Source: Plazaster borealis
Taxonomy: Eukaryota > Echinodermata > Asteroidea > Forcipulatida > Labidiasteridae
Direction: 5' to 3'
Length of the DNA: 64,000 nt
Assembly (NCBI GenBank): GCA_021014325.1
Contig: CM037476.1
Span: 15,412,827-15,476,826, forward strand
Shown: piece after piece, positions 54,901 through 62,796 of the stretch
Layout: each line of letters begins with the position of its first letter
How positions within the stretch are numbered: the first letter of the stretch is position 1
Translations under genes and position numbers: made by a program
Notes under the pieces: model-generated
What the model saw: the letters and a program-made list of their open reading frames with translations, nothing else
Told to the model about the DNA's origin: nothing
Databases searched by the model: none

Positions 54901-57900
54901 TTTAAGCGGAATACCAATTACTACCTTCAGCTCTCCTTAGTTATTTTCATCTTTAAATATTTTCTTCTTGTAGCCCCTCACCAAAAGTGGCTTTAAGCTT
55001 TGTTTGGGGCAAACTTGCATACAAAATACATGTATCTATAAGAGGAATTAAGAAGGGGTAATTCTCACCATTCGAATGATCCCCTCGGAGGATGGACCAG
55101 CCTTCATCAGCAACCAGAAGGATAGGTGAGATTCGTCGGTTGTCATGGTAATGATATTGTTCAGGAATGGCATCTCTTAAGTACACGTTCACATGTGGGC
55201 TGGCATTGTAAAACTTACTGTAGATCAATTCAGTATCACTCTCTGTGGTAAATAAACACATCAGATACACAAGTTAACGGTTACACACCTTTGTTCCGGC
55301 ACCTCTATGTTCCGGCACCTCTATGTTCCGACCCCCCTATGTTCCGACACCCCTAGTGTATTTTCCTAACCCTAACCCTAACCCTAGCAAGTAAATCACG
55401 AGGGGTTTTTCGGAACATTGTCGGAACATAGGGGTGTCGGAATAAAGAGCAGTCACTCAAGTTAACATACATGTACAATGTAGTACACTAAAGCTGCCGT
55501 TTCTACTGCATAACAGTTGAGAGCTCGGTTTCACAAAACACTAAGATTCATCTTTAATGATGTCAACATCACCGTTGTATTGTGAAATCAAACTTTGCTA
55601 GGCAATTAAAATTAATACACATCTTTAGATCAATCTTAGCTCTTCGTGAAATCCACCCCAGGGGTCAATTTCACACAATCTTAATTGCTAAGTAAAGTGT
55701 GAAGTACCACACCCTTCCAGGCTAGCATTGGGTGCATGGGTTTACTCTTTTTGTACAGCTGCAGTCCTTCCGATTTGAGGTGTGCGGTCGCACCCGCACG
55801 CCATCACATGCCTAAAAGCTTTCCCACGAGTGCGAATAATCACACGCCTAATCCCTTTATAATGCAGGCCTTGGCATACATTTCCGGCGTAATCATACTT
55901 CATATGTCAAGTAAAATAAAGTCGTAAAATTAAAATCAAGCATTACCATAACGTTTGTGTTTGTAATTTTCCCAACGAAACAGTAAGGACCCTTGAGGCT
56001 TTAGTGGACAAAATTAGTGTGGAGTTTGAAACGAAATGAACAACAAACAACCCATTTCTGTTAGCTCTTGACAATGACTCAGTTTATCTGGTCTCAGTCC
56101 CAGTCTGTACCACAAATTTTGTGTTCGGCAAAATAACACGCCTACCAAATCAAGGTGTGCTTTTTCAACAAGCCTGTGATTTTCCAATCAGAAGAACTGA
56201 GCTGGTATTATGTAGAAACCCCCTTGTCTCCTCTAAAATTTTGTGACAAGAGCCAATTTGGCAGGGAGTACAGGCCTACCGATAGATAGTAATAGGGTTT
56301 TATTGTAATGTAAAGCAAGAATTATCCCATGATGCATACGTACAAAGTGCTCCTTGTAAAAATATTTCCTACAAGTTGAGTGTAGTTGGCCAAAGTCACC
56401 TAAGATGGTAATCATTTTTGTTTACCATCTTATTAAAGCATGCCCTTTCATAACCAAATTTGTTTTGATGTAAACAATCGCTGGTCACCGTATTGTTTGA
56501 CCACTCAAACGTGAAGCCCACTAGGCTTATCCTACAAAACAGCTCCGCTGAGTTCAGGTAGGCCTATTTAATCAACTCTATTACATGTATCACCATGAGT
56601 ATCTCATTTTAGAGCAAAATAAGTCATGAAAACTTTCTTGCATTTTAAATTCCCTTTCAAAGAACGAAAAAACAATCAAAGAGATCCGTCAATAAACACC
56701 CAGGTTTGCGATCTTATAAACTTCTGAACTTTCAGACACTTTTTTGTACACAAGCAGATGGCGCTCTGTAGGAGTTTGTCATACCGGATCTTTTCACTCC
56801 AAAAAAGATCTGCTCTTTCTCTTTCCATCCATTTTAAACTTGGGTATGGAGGGTGAACATGGACAAAACTACAGGTTCAAAACAAACAGCCTCTGTGCTC
56901 AGGCTTGAGTGTTTTTTTCATGAATTATTAAAATATTCATGACGCTAAAATAACCTAGTCTCAGTCACGTTTTAACCTTTTCCTTACCATAGGAGACTTT
57001 AGGCGACTGCACTCATACCCCCTCTTCTTTACCATCTTTGTAAATTTAGTCGACCAAGCTTACACAACTAAAGTCGCCAATGGTTAGGAAAGAGTTAAAC
57101 AACGACTGGGATATTTCAATTTCATTAATATTATATAATTTTGGCGGTATGGACATGGTATGTACATGGTATGTACACTGAAGACATAAATTACCTTCAT
57201 TGGGCCAAATACCAAAAACTGGATTATTATCCGTGTAGCGATAGAGAGATGGGTCTACGACATCATCCAACTGTGTAACATTTTTCGCAGACACTTCTGC
57301 CATTCCATGGTCAGAAGTTATGATGACATTGACTCTGTCTTCAAGACCAGCTTTTTGTAACGATTGCATCAGGTATCCGACGGTATCGTCGCACATTCGG
57401 ATCACCGCATCCATCTTGGGTGAATCTGGACCAAACATGTGACCGGAATGATCCGGCTCGTGGAAATACAACAATCCGAGATTGATAGATCCGTTGCTGA
57501 AGAGTTCTGTTATAAGGTCACTGCGTGCGTCAAATGGGAATGTCTGGTTATATTTAGGCAGTCTGTATGTAGGATAAAAGTTGTGGATTTTGACGTCCAT
57601 TCCTGGCCACATAACCACCCCGCTCTCTCCCCCTTCTTTCTCGTTCGTTACCCAAATGGGTTCACCCTCTTGCCACCATTTGGATTCTTTCCCCATGAAG
57701 TAAGTTTCGTTCCACACTGGATCGTACATAGCATTACCCACAATGCCGTGTGACTCCTCGTAAAGACCGGTCGCAATGGAGTAGTGGTTTGGAAATGTCT
57801 TGGTAGTGAAAACGTCATACACGTATTTAGCTTTGACTCCATCCTTGATGAGGTTGTCAAAATTGGGGGTGGCAGTCCTGTCTAGATAATCCCATCTGAA

Positions 57901-58068
57901 TCCATCGAAAGAGACCAACAAAACGAGAGGGCCCGCTTGCGGGCCCCTAGCTACCCTTGGCGATGTCTGCTGTGATGGTGATACTGCACATAGGACGAGC
58001 AGTAAAACAAGATGCAGAAGAAGTTGAGTAAGTGCCACTACTGTGTTGCATTCTGACCACTTTGCCAT
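42863..58068 (-). CDS. ENPP4: Ectonucleotide pyrophosphatase/phosphodiesterase, ENPP4/5 type, whole gene (5 coding exons)
   Basis: Seen: five minus-strand exons (58068-57195, 55242-55069, 45943-45750, 44856-44727, 43041-42863) join through GT-AG borders with matching phases into 516 residues. There is a signal peptide (about 8-30), a catalytic domain (about 45-415), a Ser/Thr-rich stalk, a membrane helix (about 459-477) and a 39-residue cytosolic tail. Metal ligands and nucleophile fit the family: D55, T91 (KTFPNHY), D206 and H210 (EPDHSGH), D253 and H254 (TSDHGM), H359 (GNHGYNN). Family knowledge: ENPPs hydrolyse phosphodiester or pyrophosphate bonds of nucleotides at the cell surface using two zinc ions. 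Human ENPP4 and ENPP5 share this type I layout. Text such as ILLVADEGW and DILGLQPAPNNGS leans to ENPP4, while GNHGY leans to ENPP5, so the exact symbol is uncertain. Confidence 0.92.
43083..43455. mobile_element. TTAA-bounded MITE, ACACGTTTGGTAATT family, copy 4
   Basis: In the last ENPP intron, 41 bases from the acceptor of exon 5. The central palindrome has lost four bases (AAAAACTTAGAAGAAGTTTT). Confidence 0.85.
43456..43859. other. ENPP intron, GGTTGTGGTGAGG-rich stretch
   Basis: 43463-43625 is built from short imperfect repeats of GGTTGTGGTGAGG and GAAGGTTTGTGG, a decayed simple repeat. The rest is unassigned. Confidence 0.5.
43860..44490. mobile_element. Composite AGAGCTGCCAAC element with a large nested palindrome
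   Basis: Outer ends GCAGAGCTGCCAACATTGG and AGAGTTGGCAGCTCTGAC are inverted (about 630 bases). The strings ATCCGGAAGA near both ends are also shared. Within it, 44163-44332 is a near-perfect palindrome with arms of about 80 bases (TTTAATTGCATAGATGCGCA ... GCATGCT) and almost no loop. Lies in the ENPP exon 4-5 intron. Confidence 0.8.
44727..44856 (-). CDS. ENPP4: ENPP exon 4: Ser/Thr-rich stalk
   Basis: Acceptor TGTTTTGGAAG; donor ATTG|GTAAGT. Encodes about 43 residues rich in Ser and Thr (TTEPTSSHLLTSTSAG, SPEEMSTSTII), a likely O-glycosylated stalk between the catalytic domain and the membrane helix. Assigned by phase (0 in, 1 out) and by its place between exons 3 and 5; it has no conserved motif of its own. 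Confidence 0.85.
44938..45725. repeat. Minisatellite with 103-bp higher-order repeat in an ENPP intron
   Basis: Units of about 34 bases of the form CACTGTCCACTAAAATGAAG plus TACTAATGCCTGA. Three variant monomers form a 103-bp block repeated at least four times with almost no change (block starts 44953, 45056, 45159, 45262). After about 45370 the monomers are irregular and diverged up to the donor of exon 3. The array takes up about 790 of the 893 intron bases. Confidence 0.95.
45750..45943 (-). CDS. ENPP4: ENPP exon 3: last zinc ligand
   Basis: Acceptor TGTACACAG; donor AAAG|GTACTT (phase 0). Encodes GNHGYNNSLMSMHPIFVANG. H359 is the last zinc ligand; the usual Gly-Tyr-Asp-Asn reads Gly-Tyr-Asn-Asn here. 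Then YTLICDILGLQPAPNNGS. The intron after it starts almost at once with the minisatellite (44938-45725). The intron before it is 9.1 kb. Confidence 0.95.
46015..46562. mobile_element. Hairpin MITE (GGGCCC...GCTTACC), interrupted by other repeats
   Basis: Left part 46015-46232 matches 34347-34570, and the right end GCAGAGCCATGAAATTGGGC is at 46541-46560. Between them sit SINE-like text (GGTCCTGTGCATTGTGTAAT, GGTCTTGCCCAAG) and a nested element at 46325-46461 (GCCGATTTCACAGAGAGATA to TTTTGTGATATTGACCCC). Confidence 0.65.
46785..46964. mobile_element. MITE, ATAGACCTTTATCAC type, copy 3
   Basis: TTGACCTTTATCACACTGCC at left and CGTGATAAAGGTCTATT at right; interior as in 6680-6857 and 42649-42828. 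Confidence 0.8.
46965..49020. other. ENPP large intron, part 1
   Basis: A tandem duplication of about 125 bases at 47680-47930 (both copies with GCGAGTTAGATTTG and AGGGTTTTTG) and short internal repeats of GGACTAGTGAAA at 48820-48860. The remainder is unassigned AT-rich sequence. Confidence 0.5.
49021..49418. mobile_element. TTAA-bounded MITE, TGTATACGTTTGGTAAT family, copy 3
   Basis: Left end TTAAAGGGTTTGTATACGTT; right end decayed (TTTACATTCCCTTCAAG). Confidence 0.75.
49670..49775 (+). repeat. Tandem duplication, about 60-base unit
   Basis: GTGTAAACACCGGCAATCGT followed by GGACCCTCC occurs at 49680 and 49741. An AC run of about 16 bases precedes it at 49661-49676. Flanking text to 50040 repeats AGGGTCCATTGTTC-like motifs. 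Confidence 0.7.
50041..50770. other. ENPP large intron, part 2
   Basis: About 0.7 kb, A-rich, no recognised element. Confidence 0.5.
50771..51144. mobile_element. TTAA-bounded MITE, ACACGTTTGGTAATT family, copy 5
   Basis: Both TTAA boundaries intact; ends AAGGCACTGAACACGTTTGG and complement of TGTGTACAGTGCCTTTAA. Central palindrome with one mismatch (CTTCATGCAAGAAG). Confidence 0.85.
51921..52111 (+). repeat. (TTTA)n microsatellite followed by a G-rich tract
   Basis: About 165 bases of TTTA/TTA units, then 10 T, then G runs (GGGGGGGGGTGGTGGGGTGG) at 52088-52111. The long Tyr/Leu/Phe open frame over this is a product of the repeat. Confidence 0.95.
52112..53946. other. ENPP large intron, part 3
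   Basis: About 1.8 kb. 52480-52570 has a moderately complex run (TTGGTGACCATGGCAACCAT) not matched elsewhere in the window. No gene seen. Confidence 0.4.
53947..54127. mobile_element. GGGCCCAATTTCATA hairpin MITE
   Basis: AAGGCCCAATTTCATAGACC at left, complement of ATAAAATTGGGCCCAGGG at right, with GCTTAAGCA-like internal arms. Followed by a partial second copy to about 54215 (CAAAATTTCACACAGCTGCT). Confidence 0.8.
54277..54445 (+). mobile_element. tRNA(Leu)-like SINE
   Basis: Head GTCGTGGCCGAGCAGTCTAG with a long variable-arm segment, B box GTGGGTTCGAATCCTGGTCA, tail GACACTTGTGTCCTTGGGTA. The most complete plus-strand head of this family. Confidence 0.8.
54797..55025 (+). mobile_element. 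LINE reverse-transcriptase tail, copy 2
   Basis: Plus-strand frame reads FWNSLPGACFPPSYNLDCFK, the usual W-N-S-L-P then S-Y-N-L-D-x-F-K end of a non-LTR reverse-transcriptase ORF. Sister of 18985-19200. It ends about 45 bases from the donor of ENPP exon 2. Confidence 0.75.
55069..55242 (-). CDS. ENPP4: ENPP exon 2: catalytic domain
   Basis: Acceptor TTTACCACAG; donor AATG|GTGAGA. Encodes LIYSKFYNASPHVNVYLRDA and NRRISPILLVADEGWSI, the conserved Pro-His-x-x-Val-Tyr and Ala-Asp-Glu-Gly-Trp blocks of ENPP4/5. Phase 1 at both ends. Confidence 0.95.
55290..55446. repeat. Inverted-repeat element with telomere-like core, copy 2
   Basis: Left arm has repeated TGTTCCGGCACCTCTA and TGTTCCGACACCCCTA; right arm has CGGAACATTGTCGGAACATA and GGGGTGTCGG. 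The core is CCTAACCCTAACCCTAACCC at 55367-55388. Lies in the ENPP exon 1-2 intron. Confidence 0.8.
55516..55662. mobile_element. TTTCACAAAACACTAAGAT-type foldback element
   Basis: CGGTTTCACAAAACACTAAG at left and CTTAGCTCTTCGTGAAATCC at right. Related to 35951-36104. Confidence 0.55.
55663..56967. other. ENPP intron, nothing recognised
   Basis: About 1.3 kb without a supported element or gene. Confidence 0.45.
56968..57105. mobile_element. Small TIR element next to ENPP exon 1
   Basis: TTTTAACCTTTTCCTTACCA with GACTTTAGGCGACT at left, complement of AAAGTCGCCAATGGTTAGGA and AAGAGTTAAAC at right. About 138 bases; starts 90 bases inside the intron. Confidence 0.65.
57195..58068 (-). CDS. ENPP4: ENPP exon 1: signal peptide and catalytic core
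   Basis: ATG at 58068-58066 opens a frame with a charged start and a leucine-rich core (VALTQLLLHLVLLLVLCAVS), a clear signal peptide. VLLVSFDGFRWDYL (D55), FTTKTFPNHYSIATGLYEES (nucleophile T91), FHEPDHSGHMFGPDS and NVIITSDHGM follow. Donor on the minus strand is GAAG|GTAATT. Several N-glycosylation sequons (NET, NQT, NGS, NVT) fit an extracellular domain. Open frame continues past the donor into the intron as chance read-through and was excluded. Confidence 0.95.
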
Positions 58069-58177
58069 GCTGAGTATTTTAAAGCGGGGAGGTGGGGATG
58101 GGTGGGGTGTGAGTCTTGGTCGATGCTTCTGATCCTTGAAGATCCTGTGCCTAATGTTGCCGCAGTTTCCTACTTCA
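58069..58177 (-). promoter_or_regulatory. ENPP 5' UTR portion of exon 1
   Basis: Upstream of the ATG, the minus strand shows a good acceptor (TTTATTCTACAG|TG) whose AG is at 58179-58178. Exon 1 therefore probably begins at 58177 and about 109 bases are 5' UTR. Inference from splice signals only. Confidence 0.45.
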
Positions 58178-58901
58178 CTGTAGAATAAATGCAGAAATGA
58201 AAGTTATTTTATTTAAAAAAATATGATACTTTGTTTGGTAATAATTATAGAGCTAAATACATCGACTACAGCAATAGCTCTTGATTCTACGATGCACACT
58301 ATTCTATACAGCAAAGAATCAATGCACATTTTTGTAATACGCTTTGTCTCTGTTTGTTTGGAGTAAATGAACAATATTTTCTGAAAGTGAAAGGTTAGAC
58401 ATTTCAAATGATTGTTCCGAAGAAAGTGGAGATATTGCCGGAAACGGCTAAGCTTGACTAAATGCTATGATGCTATTAAGCCTGCAAATCTTATTGCGCC
58501 CTCTTTGACACGTACATGAGTAGCTGACATATAACGTATTATATTTGCTGAGCAAGTTTCAAAATTCAGAAACGGCTGTTGTATCTCAAAGGTGAAAAAA
58601 GAGTCTTAGACAAATTCTTGGCAAAAATAAACCAAGGAACTTTGGGTATTTTCAAAACTTTTACTTTTTTTTCTTCTTTTTTCTGAATCGTAGGCCTAAA
58701 TAGTAAAAAAAAGGAGGCGGCGGGGACGAGAAACTCGTTACTTTTGTTACTTGGCCTAAAGTTGCGATAATCGTAAGCCTCCATCCTCCCGATTCCTGAA
58801 AGGATTAACAGTTAGTGCGAATAAATTAACTAGATGAACGTTACAACTTTCAAAACTTGGTCCGAACTCTGATGCCTACAGCACTTCATTTTGGGGGAGT
58901 A

Positions 58902-58921
58902 TGACCTGTGATCACAGGTCA
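58902..58921. promoter_or_regulatory. Perfect 20-base palindrome with everted AGGTCA half-sites
   Basis: TGACCTGTGATCACAGGTCA is a perfect palindrome about 840 bases upstream of the ENPP start codon. TGACCT and AGGTCA half-sites in everted order with an 8-base spacer resemble nuclear-receptor sites. Function is speculative. Confidence 0.35.
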
Positions 58922-59098
58922 CTAGGGAGTATGGTGTCCCGGTATGTCTGCAATGACCGAGTGCTCTGAGCGACTTCATTTGGCTTTATTATGGTCGGCA
59001 GTTGTCTTTATATTTATCCAAAATAAATCTCTTTTCAATACTTTTTAAAATGTTCATACATGTATGGTGTTTATGCAGTGTAAATTTCAAATGAAACT

Positions 59099-59269
59099 AA
59101 AATAATAAAATTGCCACAGATGTTTCTTTGCTTTCAACTTTACGAAATATAGGGGGCCCTGTTTTTGTGGGTTAGAGTTGAAAGCAAGTTGAAAGCAAAG
59201 AAACATCTGTGGCAATTTTATTATTTTATTTTCAACTCTAACCCACAAAAACAGGGCCCCTTATATTTC
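59099..59269. repeat. Two interlocked inverted repeats (A B A' B')
   Basis: A at 59099-59140 pairs with A' at 59186-59228 (AAATTGCCACAGATGTTTCT and complement). B at 59144-59183 pairs with B' at 59230-59269 (CCCTGTTTTTGTGGGTTAGA and complement). The arms are about 40 bases and nearly perfect. Confidence 0.9.
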
Positions 59270-59384
59270 AGACCTCCATGATAAAATTTCCCTTGACCAG
59301 TGTAGTATCTCGCCAGGAAATACACTGAAATGTACAGCAACAAAAAGGTCAATATTTTTGTAAACAAAGGTTACAAAGTTATGT

Positions 59385-59560
59385 CACTGTGGTGGTCCAG
59401 TGGTTAAACAGCAGAACTTGCAATCAAAAGGTTGTGGGTCCAAATGCTACTGAGCTAACCGCTGATTTCACAATGACTAGAATAAGTATTGTCATCTAGT
59501 TACTGAATCACAATTTTTTGATTTGTGCAATAAGCATGCATAGACCATGTAAACGATAAA
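59385..59560 (+). mobile_element. tRNA-like SINE
   Basis: Head GTGGTGGTCCAGTGGTTAAA, B-box-like GTTGTGGGTCCAAATGCTAC, then an unrelated tail. Decayed; not a tRNA gene. Confidence 0.55.
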
Positions 59561-59888
59561 CATAGACCCAGTAACTGGAGCGCTGTACTCCTCTTTCGAA
59601 ATCTACGTTAAACCAATGTTTGTATGATGAGAGGGATTGGCTGTTGCCAGCTTGGCGTTTTACTTTTAGGTTTCTATCCCAATGATTAAGGGAGTTTGCC
59701 GAGTTCCCTTGCCGGGAAGATCATCTAAACAAACAAACAAACCAAATTTACAAATGGTTAAAGTAGGATGAGTCTTCTTAATGTCTTAACAACTCATCAT
59801 CATAATCATTTGCCCAGTCACTCATCATTCTCATTGTCTCACAAACTTACAATTGTGTAACTCAACTGTGTAATTGTATCAATTCACT

Positions 59889-60102
59889 AGCCCACCTTGT
59901 TGAGCTGTAATAATGGCTCTCTTTTAACATCGGTCTCATATGCCGAGACAGGTACCGGTCGAGACCGATTATAAAAGAGAGATGGTGAGTCACTCACCAT
60001 CTCTCTTTTAACATCGGTCTCATAACACTCACCATTACAAAGGTGAGTGTTAATATGAGACCGATGTTAAAAGAGAGCCATTACAGCTCAACAAGGTGGG
60101 CT
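59889..60102. repeat. Nested foldback element near the presumed ENPP first exon
   Basis: Outer arms 59889-59942 and about 60049-60102 pair (CCCACCTTGTTGAGCTGTAA with complement). Inner segments GAGACCGATTATAAAAGAGA and TCTCTTTTAACATCGGTCTC, and CACTCACC/GGTGAGTG, add further hairpins. TCTCTTTTAACATCGGTCTC occurs twice on the plus strand and its complement or near-complement twice more. Confidence 0.85.
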
Positions 60103-60265
60103 ACAATTCACCAGTCACTATCTGTCAGTGTGTCACTGTCACTGTCAGATCAGAAAAGCGAAAAGCTGGCACTGGCACTCGTCACTCACTGGCAGGCTGT
60201 GTGTGATCAGGGTGGTTTTGGTTTGATTTGACTTTGTTGAGGTCAAACAACAACAGAGATCTTAC

Positions 60266-60400
60266 CCTGACTGAGTTTCCTCCTCAGACGACGACTGTTT
60301 AGTTTACCCGGATAGATAGAAGAACTAGAAGTAGTAATTCCTTGCGTACTGTCTTACTGATGTCGATGATGTCTCCGTCACGTTGTTCTACGTTGTATCA
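60266..60400 (-). other. Candidate noncoding first exon of the ENPP gene
   Basis: The minus strand has an excellent donor, TCAGG|GTAAGATC, with the exon end at 60266. With the acceptor at 58177 it would make a 2.1-kb first intron. The start of the exon cannot be seen and the 60400 limit is arbitrary. No TATA box was recognised. If right, the promoter lies at about 60400-60700. Confidence 0.35.
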
Positions 60401-60533
60401 TTTTTTGTAAACAACTGAAGTAGCAAGTTGGTAACTTATTTGTAGTTTAATCAAACGAGTACCAGTTACTGGTTCGACATTCAGATGTACGTACGCACAA
60501 AAACAGTATCATTATTTCATGATGTCCAGACAC

Positions 60534-60686
60534 TGGGGCCGTGTACGAATTACCAGATACGGTTGGTTATGGCTACGGCTGGATCGCCGCGTTATCATGC
60601 ATTGAAGTATAGGACGTCCCTAGCAACACCCTTAGCAACAATCGTAGCCGTAGCTGTAGCTGTAGCCCCAATTCGGACACGGCCTA
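60534..60686. mobile_element. GGGGCCGTGT inverted-end MITE
   Basis: Left end GGGGCCGTGTACGAATT and right end AATTCGGACACGGCCTA are inverted. The interior has GGCTACGGCT and GTAGCCGTAGCTGTAGCTGT, also partly inverted. Confidence 0.75.
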
Positions 60687-60914
60687 GTCTTGGTTTGCGT
60701 CGCTCCTGTATTATTTATTCGCAATATATTGCCAACAGAGGGCGCTATCGAAAATAAAGACCATAGGAGCATCCAATATTATGCGTCTTCTCGACATATT
60801 TTTCATAACTGTTGTAATACGTAATGACCATGGAGGTTTCTCCATGAGTAGTTGTATATAGCAGAGATACTATTGTGCTTAGCGATTATATAACTCCCTT
60901 ATCCTTTGCCTTAT

Positions 60915-61170
60915 ATACACCAAGTCATTCACTCACTAATATTGCCTTCTGAGGAATGTTCAAACATTCTTCGAGCAGGCGTATAAGAATATCCTCCCCT
61001 ATGATCACTCACTTCAGGTTCTCGCATGCATGCTGTATGCTCATCTCCTCAATATCATTTACTATCTGCTTAAACATTAGCCACAAGTGTGTGTGTGGTG
61101 TCTTTTCTTCCAGCGGCAGCATGGATTTCTTTTTCATCCTATGCCTATCAAATTGTTTCTTTCTGCCAAA
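60915..61170 (-). pseudogene. Unidentified coding-like fragment with one in-frame TGA
   Basis: On the minus strand, an acceptor-like TTTTGGCAG is followed by an open frame KKQFDRHRMKKKSMLPLEEK, then LWLMFKQIVNDIEEMSIQHA and CENLK, then TGA that is also part of a donor-like AA|GTGAGT. Beyond it the same frame runs GEDILIRLLEECLNIPQKAI to a second TGA. Amphipathic, charged text looks like real protein. Either an exon ending at the donor or a decayed gene or transposon copy. Product not recognised. Confidence 0.4.
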
Positions 61171-61584
61171 ATGAATCTTTCATGATATGTCACTTGTAAT
61201 TGCTTAGATTTGAGAGATAACATAAGCGTTTGAAACCTGACGTGCCAATTTGTCCTGGATAAAATTTATTCCATGTCGTTCTGGCATTGAAGTGTAAAGA
61301 CTACACTAAGCTTGAACTATACCTATCACCTTTCCCGCCCGCCCCTCTCATTAAGGCCGGCCTCTGGCCCCACCCATTTTTGTTTTACCCTCTAAATACA
61401 AAATCCTGGTTGCGCCGTTGTGCCTCCCGGTTTAAAAAAAATCTTGGATCCGCCCTGAAGATTATACCTGTCACCTTTCCCGCCCGCCCCTCTCATTTTA
61501 GATTTATTTCTGGACTGTAGGCCCCTATACTCGGTTTTTTGCCGTTGTATCTTTATTTGCACTATTGCTTTCTATACTTTGTAG

Positions 61585-61686
61585 GGGTTTAACTGCTACT
61601 CATGTGGTATGCAAGGACATTGGACCAGAAACTGCCCCACATCGCCGGCACATCGAGATCAAGACACCACTCCCATCAGCTTGTAG
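61585..61686 (+). pseudogene. CCHC zinc-knuckle fragment
   Basis: After an acceptor-like CTTTGTAG, the plus strand encodes NCYSCGMQGHWTRNCPTSP and stops 14 residues later. The spacing C-x2-C-x4-H-x4-C is a complete zinc knuckle, which binds single-stranded nucleic acid. Such lone knuckles are common in retroelement gag-type proteins; a last exon of a cellular gene is the other option. Confidence 0.5.
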
Positions 61687-61936
61687 TTCCCATCCGGAAG
61701 AAACGACCCTATGTTGAGCCCATCTGCCTCATCGAACCACCCTCGATCGTCGCCACTACCACATAAATGTCCAAAGACTCAGCTGGATGTCCAATCACAT
61801 CATAAACATGACAGCAGTGATCATCTTTGCCACGGTAATACTGATAAGTTATAGCGATATCTTGCAATAATTACCAATAAATCATTGACAATTACAACGT
61901 AAAAGGAAGATTAAAATTGCATATAAAATAGTGAAT

Positions 61937-62416
61937 TCTGGCGTTACAATGGTCACAGGGCATCAGGCTCGTAACCTCGGAGTGATTTTCGACAGTGGGC
62001 TGCACATGAAGGCTCACATAGACAACATGTCGGGCGGGATGGGCGTTCATCTACAAAATCGGAAAGTATAGGAACTATCTGGACAAACCCTCCACAGAAA
62101 AACTACCCATGCGTTCATCACATCGATAATTGATGGCTGCAACAGCCTTCTCTTCGGTCTCAACCAAAGAGATACAACGAGCTAGCAGCGCCTTCAAAAT
62201 GTCGCTGCCAGATTGGTTTGTCGCTGTAAGAGAAATGAACACATTACTCCAATCCTACAATCTCTTAAGTTCACTGGCTACCCGTCTCACATCGAATAAT
62301 CTTAAAAACACTCGTCCTCACTTTCAATTCAGTGTTCGGGCTAGCACCGTCATACCTCCAGGAGACCTCGTTCAAGCTCAACACATGTGGTCTTCATCCC
62401 TCAATCTTCTCCATCC
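61937..62416 (+). mobile_element. LINE reverse-transcriptase remnant, part 1
   Basis: Frameshifted but recognisable: HQARNLGVIFDSGLHMKAHI, then THAFITSIIDGCNSLLFGL, then ARLVCRCKRNEHITPILQSL. These are the consecutive C-terminal blocks of CR1/Jockey-type reverse transcriptases. Broken by frameshifts and cut by the MITE at 62417. Confidence 0.8.
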
Positions 62417-62796
62417 TTAAAGGCACTGAACACGTTTGGAAATTGTCAAAGACCAGTGTTCTCACTTGGTGTTTCCCAACACATGCATAAATAACAAGCC
62501 TGTGAAAATTTGGGCTCAATCGGTCATCGAAGTTGCAAGAAAATGATGAAAGAAAAACACCCTTGTTGTACAAATTTGTGTGCACTGCTTTCAGATAGGA
62601 ATAAAAACTTTTTTGCAAGAAGTTTTTATAATTTTACTGAGAAATTACCTCTTTCTCAAAAACGTTACTTCAGAGGAAGTCGTTCCTATACAACGTTTTA
62701 TACTATCAACAGCTCTCCGTTGCTTGTTACCAAGTAAGTTTTTATGCTAATAATTATTTGTTTTGAGTCATAACCAAACGTGTACGATACCTTTAA
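62417..62796. mobile_element. TTAA-bounded MITE, ACACGTTTGGTAATT family, copy 6, inserted in a LINE
   Basis: CCATCC-TTAA on the left and TTAA-CCTTCCCC on the right flank the element, with LINE sequence on both sides. This supports TTAA target-site duplication. Confidence 0.85.

Noticed and set aside
55367..55390. CCCTAA repeats as a chromosome end
   Set aside because: Only three to four units, embedded in an inverted-repeat element within an intron; not a telomere.
57046..57194. Continuation of the ENPP exon 1 frame past the GAAG|GTAATT donor
   Set aside because: Removing it joins exon 1 to exon 2 in phase and keeps the conserved PNEE-SDTELIY continuity; the read-through has no family similarity.
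57439..57753. Plus-strand frame of 104 codons
   Set aside because: Antisense shadow of ENPP exon 1.
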